From: an uncultured bacterium
GTDB taxonomy: Bacteria > Verrucomicrobiota > Lentisphaeria > Victivallales > Victivallaceae
Direction of reading: 5' to 3'
Assembly (NCBI GenBank): GCA_900551245.1
Contig: URVC01000077.1
Coordinates: 1 to 14,405, forward strand
Length of the DNA: 14,405 nt
Positions within the stretch are counted from its first letter, which is position 1. Each line of letters opens with the position of its first letter. Below are positions 1-7,785 of this stretch, piece after piece. Position numbers and translations under genes: made by a program. The notes beneath the pieces are model-generated. The model had not been told where the DNA came from. It made no database searches and was given only the letters and a program-made list of their open reading frames with translations.

Positions 1-338
1 TCGCGGCGCTTACCGCGCTTGGCCCCGTGAGAAAGCCGGGGTGCTGTGGAAATTCTGCTCGCGGCGCTTACCGCGCTTGGGCCCGTGAGAAAGCAGGGGT
101 GCGGGGGGGAATACAGGCCGCGCTTGGGCCCGTGAGAAGGCCGGGGTGCGGGGGGGGATACTGACCGCGCTTGGGCCCGTGAGAAAGCTGGGGTGCTGTG
201 GAAATTCTGCTCGCGGCGCTTACCGCGCTTGGCCCCGTGAGAAAGCCGGGGTGCTGTGGAAATTCCGCTCGCGGCGCTTACCGCGCTTGGGCCCGTGAGA
301 AAGCCGGGGTGCGAGGGGAACTCCCCCGCCGCGCTGGC
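1..338. repeat. Tandem repeat array with 58-bp and 47-bp units
   Basis: A conserved core beginning CCGCGCTTGG recurs at about 13, 71, 118, 165, 223 and 281, so the spacings are 58, 47, 47, 58 and 58 bp. A decayed seventh start is visible near 329. The long and short units differ by an 11-bp block (TCGCGGCGCTT or nearly so) that supplies the left arm of a small hairpin, CGCGG-CGCTTA-CCGCG. A second hairpin, CCCCG-TGAGAAAGC-CGGGG, is complete in the units near 13 and 223, and is 3-4 bp long in the others. Neither 58 nor 47 is a multiple of 3, so the array is unlikely to be a repeated protein domain, and the short ORF crossing it is probably spurious. The array continues beyond the left edge, so its full copy number is unknown. 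Confidence 0.85.
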
Positions 339-386
339 CGCGTTCAGATTTCCGCTCTGTTTTTGCAAAAAATTCCCCCCTGTCTC

Positions 387-414
387 TTGACTTCCGTGTC
401 AGTTACGGTATTGT
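387..414 (+). promoter_or_regulatory. Putative sigma-70 promoter for the lyase-like gene
   Basis: A TTGACT -35 box (387-392) is followed after 16 bp by TATTGT (409-414), a moderate -10 box. The predicted start of transcription, near 421, leaves a leader of about 60 nt before the ATG at 483. It lies directly after the repeat array and before the first real gene. The -10 region shares the 8-mer TATTGTAG with the promoter near 1691. This was judged by eye; the -10 match is not strong. Confidence 0.5.
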
Positions 415-482
415 AGTATGCGCTGTTTTTCAACCGCACCAAATCCCCGGCTTTGCCGCGGTCAACATAAGGCAAAACAAGA

Positions 483-1592
483 ATGCAGATCATTCAGCAA
501 CATTGGCGCGAGCAGCGTCTCGCGGTTCCCGGGCGGCACACGTTTCTGCCCTACTATACCAATCCGCCGTGGCTGGCGGGGGAAGAACGTTTCCTCTTCT
601 TCACCACAGCTCCGGACTTCAGCCGTCCGCAGCTCGGCGTCTACAATCCGGCGCTTCAGCGCATCGAGCAGCAAATCGAGCTCTCCGGCTGGGAAAAAAT
701 CAAACCCGAGTTCCTTGTCGATACGCTCATCGGTTCCACATTCTGGCATGAGAAAAACCAGCTGCTCGTCCCATGCGGTCCGGACCTCTACGGCATCAGC
801 CTCCTTTCCGGAGAAAAACAGCTTCTCTGGCAGGAGGAACAGGAGCGCGACGGCTGGATCGGCGGCACCGGCACCATCTCTCCCGACGGGAAATTCTACT
901 CCCTCCTCTTCCTCCATCCCCCGAGAACCGCCCCGGCCCGAGGCGAAATGCTGGTGTTCGAACTGCCCGATTTCCGCCTGATCCGGCGGCACGACTTCGG
1001 CAGTTTCCTGGTGAGCCATTTCCAATTCCTCGCCGATCCGGAGTACATCATGTACGCCCACGAAGGCCCCACCCGGACCATCTTCGACCGCCTCAACCGG
1101 ATCCACTGGCCGAGCGGGCGGCGGGAGTGTCTGCACCGGCATCTGTGCGATCTCGACAGCGGCGAACTGCTCGAGTGCATCGGCCACGAGATGGCCGCCT
1201 CCCGCGGAAACCTGATCTGCGCGGTCCGCTATCCAGACAGCCGCATCCGTTCGGCCATTCTCCTGCTCGATCAGGATGGAGCCAACTGCCGGGAACTCGA
1301 CTGCGACGACTACTGGCACGTCTCCTGCAACCCGGACGGCACCGTTCTGGCCGCCGACACCATGTGGTGGGGCCACTCCCGCCGCCGCACGGAGCACCAG
1401 ATGGACATCATCCGCCTCGATACCCGCGCCAGAACCAAGGAGATCGTCAAGACGGTGCATTCCGTTCCCTCCGGTCAGCATCGCCATCCGCACCCGCAGC
1501 TGGATTCGACCGGCCGGCGACTGCTCTTCATGGAAAACTCCCCCGAATCCGACCAGCTCGCTTCGATCACGCTGGCGGAACTCGCAGAATAG
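483..1592 (+). CDS. Oligogalacturonate lyase-like beta-propeller protein
   Basis: A 369-residue protein with no signal peptide, so probably cytoplasmic. It resembles the oligogalacturonide lyase family (PL22-type seven-bladed propeller, usual length about 390), which cleaves short pectin-derived oligogalacturonates by metal-dependent beta-elimination. Visible support: blade-like segments with SPDGKF and NPDGT turns; an HEGP motif at H193; a G-H-E at H235, placed like the family's catalytic base; H279 in the YWHVSCNPDG stretch; and QHRHPHP, giving Q332, H335 and H337. The Q-x2-H-x-H spacing matches the known Mn-ligand set, with H279 as the likely fourth ligand. An AAGG about 9 nt upstream supports the ATG at 483. 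The gene is monocistronic, with its own promoter and terminator. No other pectin genes are visible nearby, so the substrate is inferred from family likeness. A lyase-like protein with a different substrate is the main alternative. Confidence 0.72.
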   Translation: MQIIQQHWREQRLAVPGRHTFLPYYTNPPWLAGEERFLFFTTAPDFSRPQLGVYNPALQRIEQQIELSGWEKIKPEFLVDTLIGSTFWHEKNQLLVPCGPDLYGISLLSGEKQLLWQEEQERDGWIGGTGTISPDGKFYSLLFLHPPRTAPARGEMLVFELPDFRLIRRHDFGSFLVSHFQFLADPEYIMYAHEGPTRTIFDRLNRIHWPSGRRECLHRHLCDLDSGELLECIGHEMAASRGNLICAVRYPDSRIRSAILLLDQDGANCRELDCDDYWHVSCNPDGTVLAADTMWWGHSRRRTEHQMDIIRLDTRARTKEIVKTVHSVPSGQHRHPHPQLDSTGRRLLFMENSPESDQLASITLAELAE

Positions 1593-1601
1593 CCAGTCCC
1601 C

Positions 1602-1644
1602 CTCCCCGGAACTTCTTCAACATTTCCGGGGAGTTTTTCTTTTT
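1602..1644 (+). terminator. Intrinsic terminator after the lyase-like gene
   Basis: A perfect 10-bp stem, CTCCCCGGAA (1602-1611) and TTCCGGGGAG (1624-1633), has a 12-nt loop and is followed at once by a T-rich run (1634-1644, interrupted by single C bases). It starts 10 bp after the stop codon, so the upstream gene is its own transcription unit. Confidence 0.9.
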
Positions 1645-1668
1645 CTTCAAAAAAAACACTTTCCTGCC

Positions 1669-1696
1669 TTGATTTCTCAGAAAAGAATTGTATTGT
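1669..1696 (+). promoter_or_regulatory. Putative promoter of the FAD oxidoreductase/LacI operon
   Basis: TTGATT (1669-1674), a 16-bp spacer and TATTGT (1691-1696) form a moderate sigma-70-type promoter. It has the same spacer length and the same TATTGTAG core as the promoter at 387-414. The expected start of transcription, about 1703, falls at the edge of the palindromic operator at 1704-1717, a typical repression geometry. Confidence 0.55.
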
Positions 1697-1703
1697 AGAA
1701 TTA

Positions 1704-1717
1704 GTAAATCGATTTAC
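1704..1717. promoter_or_regulatory. LacI-family operator (14-bp perfect palindrome)
   Basis: GTAAATCGATTTAC is a perfect inverted repeat with a central CG, the typical form of LacI/GalR-family operators, in which the hinge helices open the central CpG step. It lies just downstream of the predicted -10 box and 25 bp before the ATG of an operon whose second gene encodes a LacI-type repressor. Autoregulation by that repressor is the simplest inference. No second exact copy was noticed elsewhere in the window. Confidence 0.75.
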
Positions 1718-1742
1718 CGTACTGAAAATCCGGAGTTTTTTC

Positions 1743-3122
1743 ATGATAGCAGCCAAAAAACTGGAATACACCCGGGACCTCCCGGTTCGAAAGAGTGTGG
1801 ATGTGTTCGTCGCCGGCGGCGGTCCGGCGGGAGTGGCGGCCGCAGTCACCGCCGCCCGGGCCGGAGCGAGCGTTTTCCTCGCCGAATCGCTCGGCGCATT
1901 CGGCGGCATGGGCACTTCGGCCGGCATCCCCTTCATCTGCCGGCCGACTGACGGAATCCATTTCCTCTGCGGCGGAATCGGCCGCGAAATCTACGACCGG
2001 CTCTTCCGCGACGGCGGCGCCGGGCCGGAGATGAAATATGACCAATTCCCGCCCGAAATCGGCGGATTCATCTACAATCCCGAAGCGATGAAGCGGGTCT
2101 ACGACGCGATCGTGAGCGATTCCGGCGTGGACTTCACCTTCCACACTTCGCTGATCGACCTCCGCAAAGAGGGGGGCCGGGTCACTCACGCCGTCTGCGC
2201 CGCCAAGAGCGGTCTCTTCGCCATCGAAGCCGCCATCTTCATCGACGCCACCGGCGACGGCGACCTCGCCGCGATGGCGGGCGCGCCGTTCGAATTCGGC
2301 GACGAGGAGAATCTCGCACAGGCGGCGACCCTCTGCTCGCTCTGGTCCGGCATCGACTGGAACCGCAAGGAGATCTGGAAGGACGGAGCGGCGCTGGACC
2401 AGGCGTTCCGCGACGGCGTCTTCTCCGTGCCCGACCCCGGTCTGCCCGGAATCCTCCACACCGTGGCCGACTCCGGCTGGGGCAACGTCGGCCACGTCTA
2501 CGGCATCGACGGGGGCGACGAACGGACCGTCACCCGCGGCATGATCCAGGGGCGCAAACTCGCACTCGAATATGAACGCTACTACCGGAACTATGTCCCC
2601 GGATGCGAAAACGCCCACATGCTCTGGACTGCGCAGACCCTCGGAATCCGGGAGTCCCGGCGCATTCTCGGGGAGTATCTGCTCCACGTGGAGGACTTCG
2701 TCCGGCAGGCGGTGTTCGACGACGAAATCGGCCGGTACGGTTATCCGATCGACCTGCACGGCACCCGTCCGCCGGCGGACGGTAAGACCGACTCCGGCAC
2801 CCGGCTCTTCGACCGCTACCAGTACCGGAATCCGGGGGAGAGCTACGGCATCCCCTACCGGGTTCTGCTGCCGAAACATCTGGAAAATGTCCTCACCGCC
2901 GGGCGCTGTGTCAGCACCGACCGCTACATGCACGGTTCGCTCCGGGTACAGGCGGGCTGTTTCATCACCGGGCAGGCGGCCGGGATGGCCGCGGCGCTCT
3001 CCGCCGCACGGCAGGTCACGCCACGGCAGCTGCCGGTCGGGGATCTGCAGGACGCTCTGCTCGGCATCGGCGCCTATCTGCCGAACCGCCGGAAACAGAA
3101 GGAGACGCTCCCATGCGCGTAA
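1743..3122 (+). CDS. FAD-dependent oxidoreductase
   Basis: A 459-residue flavoprotein of the FAD_oxidored type (PF12831-like). The N-terminal Rossmann dinucleotide motif is at residues 22-30 (core GGGPAG, 25-30), with the ribose-binding acidic residue at E48 and a G-A-F-G-G-M-G-T loop after it. The C-terminal FAD-contact segment (LTAGRCVSTDRYMHGS, then a G-Q-A-A-G helix) is intact, so it looks full length. No signal peptide is seen, so it is probably cytoplasmic. A GGAG at 1732-1735 supports the start. It is first in an operon and overlaps the next gene, a LacI regulator, by 10 bp. The family commonly appears near glycan-degradation genes in PVC bacteria and Bacteroidota, but the reaction is not established. 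Oxidation of a sugar or sugar-acid intermediate is a guess. No close biochemical homologue is recognised. Confidence 0.88.
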   Translation: MIAAKKLEYTRDLPVRKSVDVFVAGGGPAGVAAAVTAARAGASVFLAESLGAFGGMGTSAGIPFICRPTDGIHFLCGGIGREIYDRLFRDGGAGPEMKYDQFPPEIGGFIYNPEAMKRVYDAIVSDSGVDFTFHTSLIDLRKEGGRVTHAVCAAKSGLFAIEAAIFIDATGDGDLAAMAGAPFEFGDEENLAQAATLCSLWSGIDWNRKEIWKDGAALDQAFRDGVFSVPDPGLPGILHTVADSGWGNVGHVYGIDGGDERTVTRGMIQGRKLALEYERYYRNYVPGCENAHMLWTAQTLGIRESRRILGEYLLHVEDFVRQAVFDDEIGRYGYPIDLHGTRPPADGKTDSGTRLFDRYQYRNPGESYGIPYRVLLPKHLENVLTAGRCVSTDRYMHGSLRVQAGCFITGQAAGMAAALSAARQVTPRQLPVGDLQDALLGIGAYLPNRRKQKETLPCA

Positions 3123-4099
3123 CGCTGGCGGACATTGCGAAGATGGCGGGCGTGAGCACCGCGGCGGTTTCGCAGGTGCTGAACCGCCACCCCCACGCCC
3201 GCACGCTCCGCCCGGAGACGCGCGAAAAGATTCTGCGGGCGGTCCGGGAGTCCGGCTACTGCCGGAACGAGGCCGCCGCCGAAATCCGCACCGGAGCGCC
3301 CAAAACCATCGCGCTCCTGCTGGAATTCAGCCACAGTGCGGTCCGCGGCGTCGCGGCAAACGAAATTCTGCTGGGGCTTCTGAATGCGGCGGCGCAGCGC
3401 GGCTGCAACGTCCGGGTCTGCAATCTCTCCGAACCGGAGCTGGTGCAGCAGGAGCTGGCGAAATACGACATCCGTTACGCGGTCTGTTTCGCCTTCTCGC
3501 CGCAACTGCAGCAGGAGATCGGCGAATTCTGCCGCGCCCGGCAGATCCGTCTCTGCTACATCGAGGAGAGCTGCCGTGACGATTTCCCCGTGGTCTATTC
3601 CGACGACCGTACAGCGATGCGTCAGATTGTCCATCTGCTGGTGAAGGAGGGGCACCGCCGGATTGCCGTGATCAAGCCGGGCGACGACATCCGTTACAGC
3701 GTCGAACGTCTGGAGGGGGTGAAGGAGGGGATGCGCGACTGCGGGCTGGAACTCGATCCGCAACTGGTCTCCCCGCACCACGACCCGCGGGAACACTTCG
3801 CGGACCTCGAACGGTGGTTCGGCCTGCCGGAGGAGGAACGGCCGACCGCGTTCATCTGTTTCGACGACAACCGGGCGGCGCAGGTGCTGATTACGGCGCA
3901 GCATCTGGGAATCCGGGTGCCGGAGAAGTGCCGGGTCTTCGGCTTCGGCGACACGCTTGCCCGGCAGCTCTACTACCCGGTCGGGAGTGTCGTTCAGCCG
4001 TTTGAAACGATGGGGGAGGCGGCGGTTGAGATCGTCACCGGCGGAAACGGTTCCGACGGACTCCGTCACCTGTTTCCCACTGAAATCAGAGAGAGATAG
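3113..4099 (+). CDS. LacI/GalR-family transcriptional regulator
   Basis: A 328-residue regulator. Residues 3-24 are a canonical LacI helix-turn-helix (TLADIAKMAGVSTAAVSQVL), followed by a hinge region ending in RTGAPKTIALLL (59-70). The usual minor-groove leucine of the hinge appears to be isoleucine (I58). The rest is a periplasmic-binding-protein-like effector domain, recognisable from the late FDDNRAAQVLITAQHLGIRVPE and GFGD segments. GAAGGAG at about 3098-3104 lies 8 nt before the ATG, inside the end of the oxidoreductase gene, which implies translational coupling. It probably represses its own operon through the palindrome at 1704-1717 and releases it on binding a sugar. The effector is unknown. 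Its placement before the pseudopilin and two hydrolases suggests an oligosaccharide product of those enzymes. Confidence 0.93.
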   Translation: MRVTLADIAKMAGVSTAAVSQVLNRHPHARTLRPETREKILRAVRESGYCRNEAAAEIRTGAPKTIALLLEFSHSAVRGVAANEILLGLLNAAAQRGCNVRVCNLSEPELVQQELAKYDIRYAVCFAFSPQLQQEIGEFCRARQIRLCYIEESCRDDFPVVYSDDRTAMRQIVHLLVKEGHRRIAVIKPGDDIRYSVERLEGVKEGMRDCGLELDPQLVSPHHDPREHFADLERWFGLPEEERPTAFICFDDNRAAQVLITAQHLGIRVPEKCRVFGFGDTLARQLYYPVGSVVQPFETMGEAAVEIVTGGNGSDGLRHLFPTEIRER

Positions 4100-4146
4100 C
4101 TTCAGCGGAAAATTACAGGAAAGAGCGTTTCATATTCCAAAAACAG

Positions 4147-4156
4147 TTTCCGGAAA
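4147..4156. promoter_or_regulatory. Short palindrome TTTCCGGAAA before the pseudopilin gene
   Basis: A 10-bp perfect palindrome centred on CG lies 24 bp before the pseudopilin ATG, in the 80-bp gap after the LacI gene. It could be a secondary LacI-type half-matching operator or a chance match. No convincing promoter boxes are seen in this gap. Confidence 0.25.
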
Positions 4157-4179
4157 ACCATTTCAACAGGAGGCACACC

Positions 4180-4926
4180 ATGCAGATCACCCCGAAAAGC
4201 AGTCCGACAGCGGCGGAGGCGAAATCCGGTAAATATTTTACCTTGATTGAACTTCTCATTGTGATTGCGATCATTGCAATCCTCGCATCGATGCTGCTTC
4301 CGGCATTGAACAAGGCGCGGCAGCGGGGAAAGGCCACTCTGTGCACCTCCCGGCTGAAACAGACCATGCAGGGGTGTCTGCTTTACGACGGGGACTACAA
4401 CGGTCAGATCATCCTGTATGAAAAGACAACCGGTCGTTCATGGCTCGGAGTCATGCAGAGCAAATATCTGAACAGAAATGTCTCGATCTGCCCGAACACA
4501 AAACCCTATACCGGGACGAACATCAAGCTGGAACTCTATCGCTACTGTTACGGAATGGGCAACTACCGGGGAGCCGCCGGACGAGAACCCCATTTCGGCA
4601 ACAACTTCTACTTCAACGTTGCGGACAAGGGATGGGGTTTCAATACAAAAAAGTCCCGCCAGCCCAGCAAGCTGGCTGTACTCGCCGATACCGTTTTCGC
4701 CAACAATCACGCAACCTACAGCGGCGTCGGAAGTTATCAGTTTGAGTTCGGAGGCTTCACTGAAAGCGGTACCGTCGGCGTCTTTCTCGCCCATCAGAAC
4801 AATGCCAACATCGCGTTTCTGGACGGACACGTCAGCGCCCTGAATCGAGACCGGCTCTATCCCTGGCCGACCCGTATCGTTTATGTGGTTTCCGGCAATC
4901 TGGAAAAAATCAATCCCACGTTTTAA
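4180..4926 (+). CDS. Pseudopilin-like protein, prepilin cleavage and H-X9-DG type
   Basis: A 248-residue protein. A short polar leader (1-19) ends at a type IV prepilin-peptidase-like site, with mature F20 and the conserved glutamate E24 (FTLIELLIVIAIIAILAS). One hydrophobic helix (about 20-41) is followed by PALNKAR. The C-terminal signature H205-x9-D215-G216 (HQNNANIAFLDG) defines the prepilin-type H-X9-DG class common in Lentisphaerota and Planctomycetota. The mature protein should sit in the inner membrane, with its globular part outside and possible assembly into a pilus or pseudopilus; its true role is unproven. AGGAGG ends 8 nt before the ATG. It lies 80 bp after the LacI gene and 18 bp before a secreted hydrolase, so co-expression is likely. 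The residue before the cleavage site is Y rather than the usual G or K. Confidence 0.92.
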   Translation: MQITPKSSPTAAEAKSGKYFTLIELLIVIAIIAILASMLLPALNKARQRGKATLCTSRLKQTMQGCLLYDGDYNGQIILYEKTTGRSWLGVMQSKYLNRNVSICPNTKPYTGTNIKLELYRYCYGMGNYRGAAGREPHFGNNFYFNVADKGWGFNTKKSRQPSKLAVLADTVFANNHATYSGVGSYQFEFGGFTESGTVGVFLAHQNNANIAFLDGHVSALNRDRLYPWPTRIVYVVSGNLEKINPTF

Positions 4927-4944
4927 CACAGGAAAGAGATTATC

Positions 4945-7785
4945 ATGTTCCGCAACGTTCTGTTTCTTCTGCTTTCGGCAATGCCATTGCTCTGTCCGGC
5001 AAAGTCACTGGTCAACTTTGCCGACCCGCTGGAAGCGATTCCTCAGGTCCGCAATGGAAAAATCCAGCTCGATTCCGCGGGGAAACGATCGATTCGCTTC
5101 CCCTCCTATGGAATTTTTCTGCCGCCGTTCCGCCGCGGCGAAGTGATCTTGAACCTCACCGCCACAGAAAAACCGCTCTCCGTTACCGCCGTCGTCCATG
5201 ACCGGCAGGGACGCACCTTCCGATTTCCCCTGAAACAGACCGAACGAGGATATTCCACCATCATCGACTCCGCCGCAACCTACCCGGGTGTAAAAAAGCA
5301 GAAGCGGGAAACCTGTGTACCGGAACAGCCGCTCCGGGTCATGTGGCTGGAATTCAGCGGAAAAACGCGGACAATCTCTCTCGACACCCTCGATTTCTTC
5401 GAACGGGGCGTGATGGCACAGCTGAAAACCGGCAGCGACCTCTCCGTGCTCAATCTGAGCGGAAAAACCATTCCGGAACTCGAAGCGGTCAACCATACGT
5501 CTGCTCCGGCGCAAATCACCCTCTCCTTTTCGGTGCGGAACAGCGCGGGCAGAGAGGTCGATTCCGGCAGTGCGCGCCTGTCGCTGGCCCCCGGAGAGAA
5601 GAAATCCCTGCCGCTGAAACGGCTGGCGCTTCAGGGCGTCTACACGGTTCATTACACGATTGCGACGCCGGAGGATTCGTTCTCCTTCCGGAAACGGTTC
5701 GCCGCGCTGAAGCCGAAAGAGTGGAAGGGCGCCTCCCGGTTCCCGCTCGGCATCTGCACCCATTTTCAGCGCTACGGCAAGGACGATGTTGAAAAGATGA
5801 TCGAACTGCTCTCGCTCTGCGGCGCGGATGAGGTTCGCCTGAGCTGGCTCTGGCCGCAGATCAATCCGGCCCCCGGACAATGGAATTTTCAGCGGATCGA
5901 CTGGCTGGTCAATCAGTTTGAGAGGAAAAACATCGGCATGCTGGCCATGATGGGCGCGGCGCCGAAACATGCGGAAACCACCGGTTACCATCGTACCAAC
6001 ACAAAGGCGGCGCTGCATCTTCCGCAGGCGGAACGGTTCGAGGAATGGCTTCGCCTCTTCGCCGCCCGGTACGACGGGAAAGTCAGCCGATTCTGCGTCT
6101 GGAACGAGCCGGATGCCTCCCATTTCGCCGACTTTGACCCGGCGGAATATGTGAAACTTCAAGAGATCGCCCATCGTACTTTGAAAGCGGTAAATCCGAA
6201 AAATGCTGTGATCGCGGGCGGTTTCTCTCATATGCTCACAGCCTATGGCAGAGAATCGCTTGAGCTGACAGCGAAGCTGGCGCCGGATTCCATCGATATG
6301 GTCTCCACCCACTTTTACATGCCGCTCTCCCGATTCGACGAAACCCTTGCCAACTGTCACCGTTTTCTGCAGCTGCAGAAACTTGCCCAGCCGCTGTGCA
6401 CGGATGAAACCGGTGAAGGGACGATCGATGACCGACAGCAACTGGTCACGCTTTTCCAGAAGGTGATCCGCAGCCGGGTGACAGGAGTGAAGTTCTTTCA
6501 CTGGTACAACCTTCGCAACTGCGGCTTCGACTCCGGAGACCGCGAACACAATTTCGGCCTGGTGGAGCACGATCTGAATCCGCGACCGAGCTTCGTAACC
6601 TTCCACATGCTGACCAGCCTGTACGGCAACGCCGAATTGATTCGGAAAGAACCATGGAAGAATCTTTATGCGGTGCGCTTCGAATCTCCTGACGCCGCCC
6701 TCTATGCGCTCTGGCTCGCAAAACCGCCGCAGGAACAGACGCTGCTGCTCTTTGAAACCGATGCCGAAACCGTCGAACTGATCGACCTCTTCGGCAACGC
6801 CCGACGTCTCCATGCGGATAATGGACGCTATGCAGTTCCGGTCGATTCGGCAGGGCAGACGCTCCGTCTCACTCCGGCGAACGCGACGCTGAAAGCTCCG
6901 CAGGAGGCGCTGGCGCTTCTGGAGCCGTTGCGGGTCATCCCCGGCGAAGCGAAGGAGTTCCGTTTTCTCTGCCGTCTGCCCGGAGAGGTGACGTTGAAGG
7001 CGCTGCCCTGCGATCAGCTCACCGTTTCGCCCGCGATCCGGGGCGAGAAAGGGGCATTCCGGATTCCGGTCCGGGCGGCGCAGGAGTTCCGGCCGGAAAA
7101 GGCCCGGGTGTTCCGGGTGCAGATCTTCCGTGACGGCAAAACCTTCGGGGAACCCATCGAATTCCCCATCAGCAAGATTCACTATATTCCCATGGGGAAG
7201 ATGACTAAAGTCGGTGGCATCATGCAGCAGAATCAAGTGAGGCGCATGCTTCCGGACACGCCCGAGTACGGCAAACTTTTCTGGACCGGAGCCCGTGATT
7301 GTGCGGTTCTATTCGGCGCGACGGCGGAAAAAAACATCCTGCATTTCCAGATCGGTATGAACGACGACGTACACGTTCAGCACTTCCCGGCGGAGGAGAT
7401 GTGGAAAGGCGATTCGATTCAGCTGGTGCTGCTCTTCCCCGGCCAGAGCGACTACTGGGAGCTGGGCGTCGCCATGACCGAAGACGGAAAGATGCTCAAA
7501 TATGTCTGGCATGCGCCGAGAGGAATGGATATGAAGAGGGCACTCGAGGGAATTCGGGTCAACGGGAAAAAATTGGAAAAATCCCACAATTTCCACCTCG
7601 TTCTCACGCTTTCGGCATTCGGAAGCAGTCTGGAATCGCTTCAAAAGACGGGCGTTTACTTCAACGTTCTAGCCAACGACAACGACGGGGAACTTCGGGA
7701 GTCCCAGCTCTCCTTCATGGGGAGCGACGGCACCGACCCGGCGGAGCGGCTCACCCGGAAATCCCCGCTGCTGGTGGTGAAATAG
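4945..7785 (+). CDS. Secreted clan GH-A-like glycoside hydrolase with CBM9-like domain
   Basis: A 946-residue exported protein. A Sec signal peptide (about 1-19, MFRNVLFLLLSAMPLLCPA) leads into beta-rich and Ig-like segments (20-265). A TIM-barrel catalytic domain (about 266-565) follows, then a beta-rich linker, and finally a CBM9-like domain (about 752-946) with NDDVHVQ (806-812), WKGDSIQL and NDNDG (911-915). In the barrel, WNEP places the acid/base at E388 and CTDETGEG places the nucleophile at E488, the clan GH-A pattern closest to GH39-like enzymes. This suggests retaining hydrolysis of a beta-linked glycan or glycoside; the exact family and substrate are not determinable by eye. Its RBS is GGAAAGAG, 18 bp after the pseudopilin stop. 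A paralogue with the same order of domains follows it. It likely acts in the periplasm or at the cell surface. Confidence 0.85.
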   Translation: MFRNVLFLLLSAMPLLCPAKSLVNFADPLEAIPQVRNGKIQLDSAGKRSIRFPSYGIFLPPFRRGEVILNLTATEKPLSVTAVVHDRQGRTFRFPLKQTERGYSTIIDSAATYPGVKKQKRETCVPEQPLRVMWLEFSGKTRTISLDTLDFFERGVMAQLKTGSDLSVLNLSGKTIPELEAVNHTSAPAQITLSFSVRNSAGREVDSGSARLSLAPGEKKSLPLKRLALQGVYTVHYTIATPEDSFSFRKRFAALKPKEWKGASRFPLGICTHFQRYGKDDVEKMIELLSLCGADEVRLSWLWPQINPAPGQWNFQRIDWLVNQFERKNIGMLAMMGAAPKHAETTGYHRTNTKAALHLPQAERFEEWLRLFAARYDGKVSRFCVWNEPDASHFADFDPAEYVKLQEIAHRTLKAVNPKNAVIAGGFSHMLTAYGRESLELTAKLAPDSIDMVSTHFYMPLSRFDETLANCHRFLQLQKLAQPLCTDETGEGTIDDRQQLVTLFQKVIRSRVTGVKFFHWYNLRNCGFDSGDREHNFGLVEHDLNPRPSFVTFHMLTSLYGNAELIRKEPWKNLYAVRFESPDAALYALWLAKPPQEQTLLLFETDAETVELIDLFGNARRLHADNGRYAVPVDSAGQTLRLTPANATLKAPQEALALLEPLRVIPGEAKEFRFLCRLPGEVTLKALPCDQLTVSPAIRGEKGAFRIPVRAAQEFRPEKARVFRVQIFRDGKTFGEPIEFPISKIHYIPMGKMTKVGGIMQQNQVRRMLPDTPEYGKLFWTGARDCAVLFGATAEKNILHFQIGMNDDVHVQHFPAEEMWKGDSIQLVLLFPGQSDYWELGVAMTEDGKMLKYVWHAPRGMDMKRALEGIRVNGKKLEKSHNFHLVLTLSAFGSSLESLQKTGVYFNVLANDNDGELRESQLSFMGSDGTDPAERLTRKSPLLVVK

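Noticed and set aside
1..338. CRISPR array
   Set aside because: The units are near-identical along their whole length, with no unique spacers, and no cas genes are visible.
198..416. Short + strand ORF across the repeat array
   Set aside because: It is generated by the GC-rich repeat. The unit lengths shift the frame, there is no ribosome binding site, and it ends over the predicted promoter.
1701..2933. 410-residue open frame on the - strand inside the oxidoreductase gene
   Set aside because: Same reason: the + strand has a clear Rossmann motif and a C-terminal FAD motif.
5005..7236. 743-residue open frame on the - strand inside the first hydrolase gene
   Set aside because: It is a shadow of a GC-rich gene with strong codon bias. 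It has no domain pattern, and the + strand frame has a signal peptide, catalytic motifs and a ribosome binding site.
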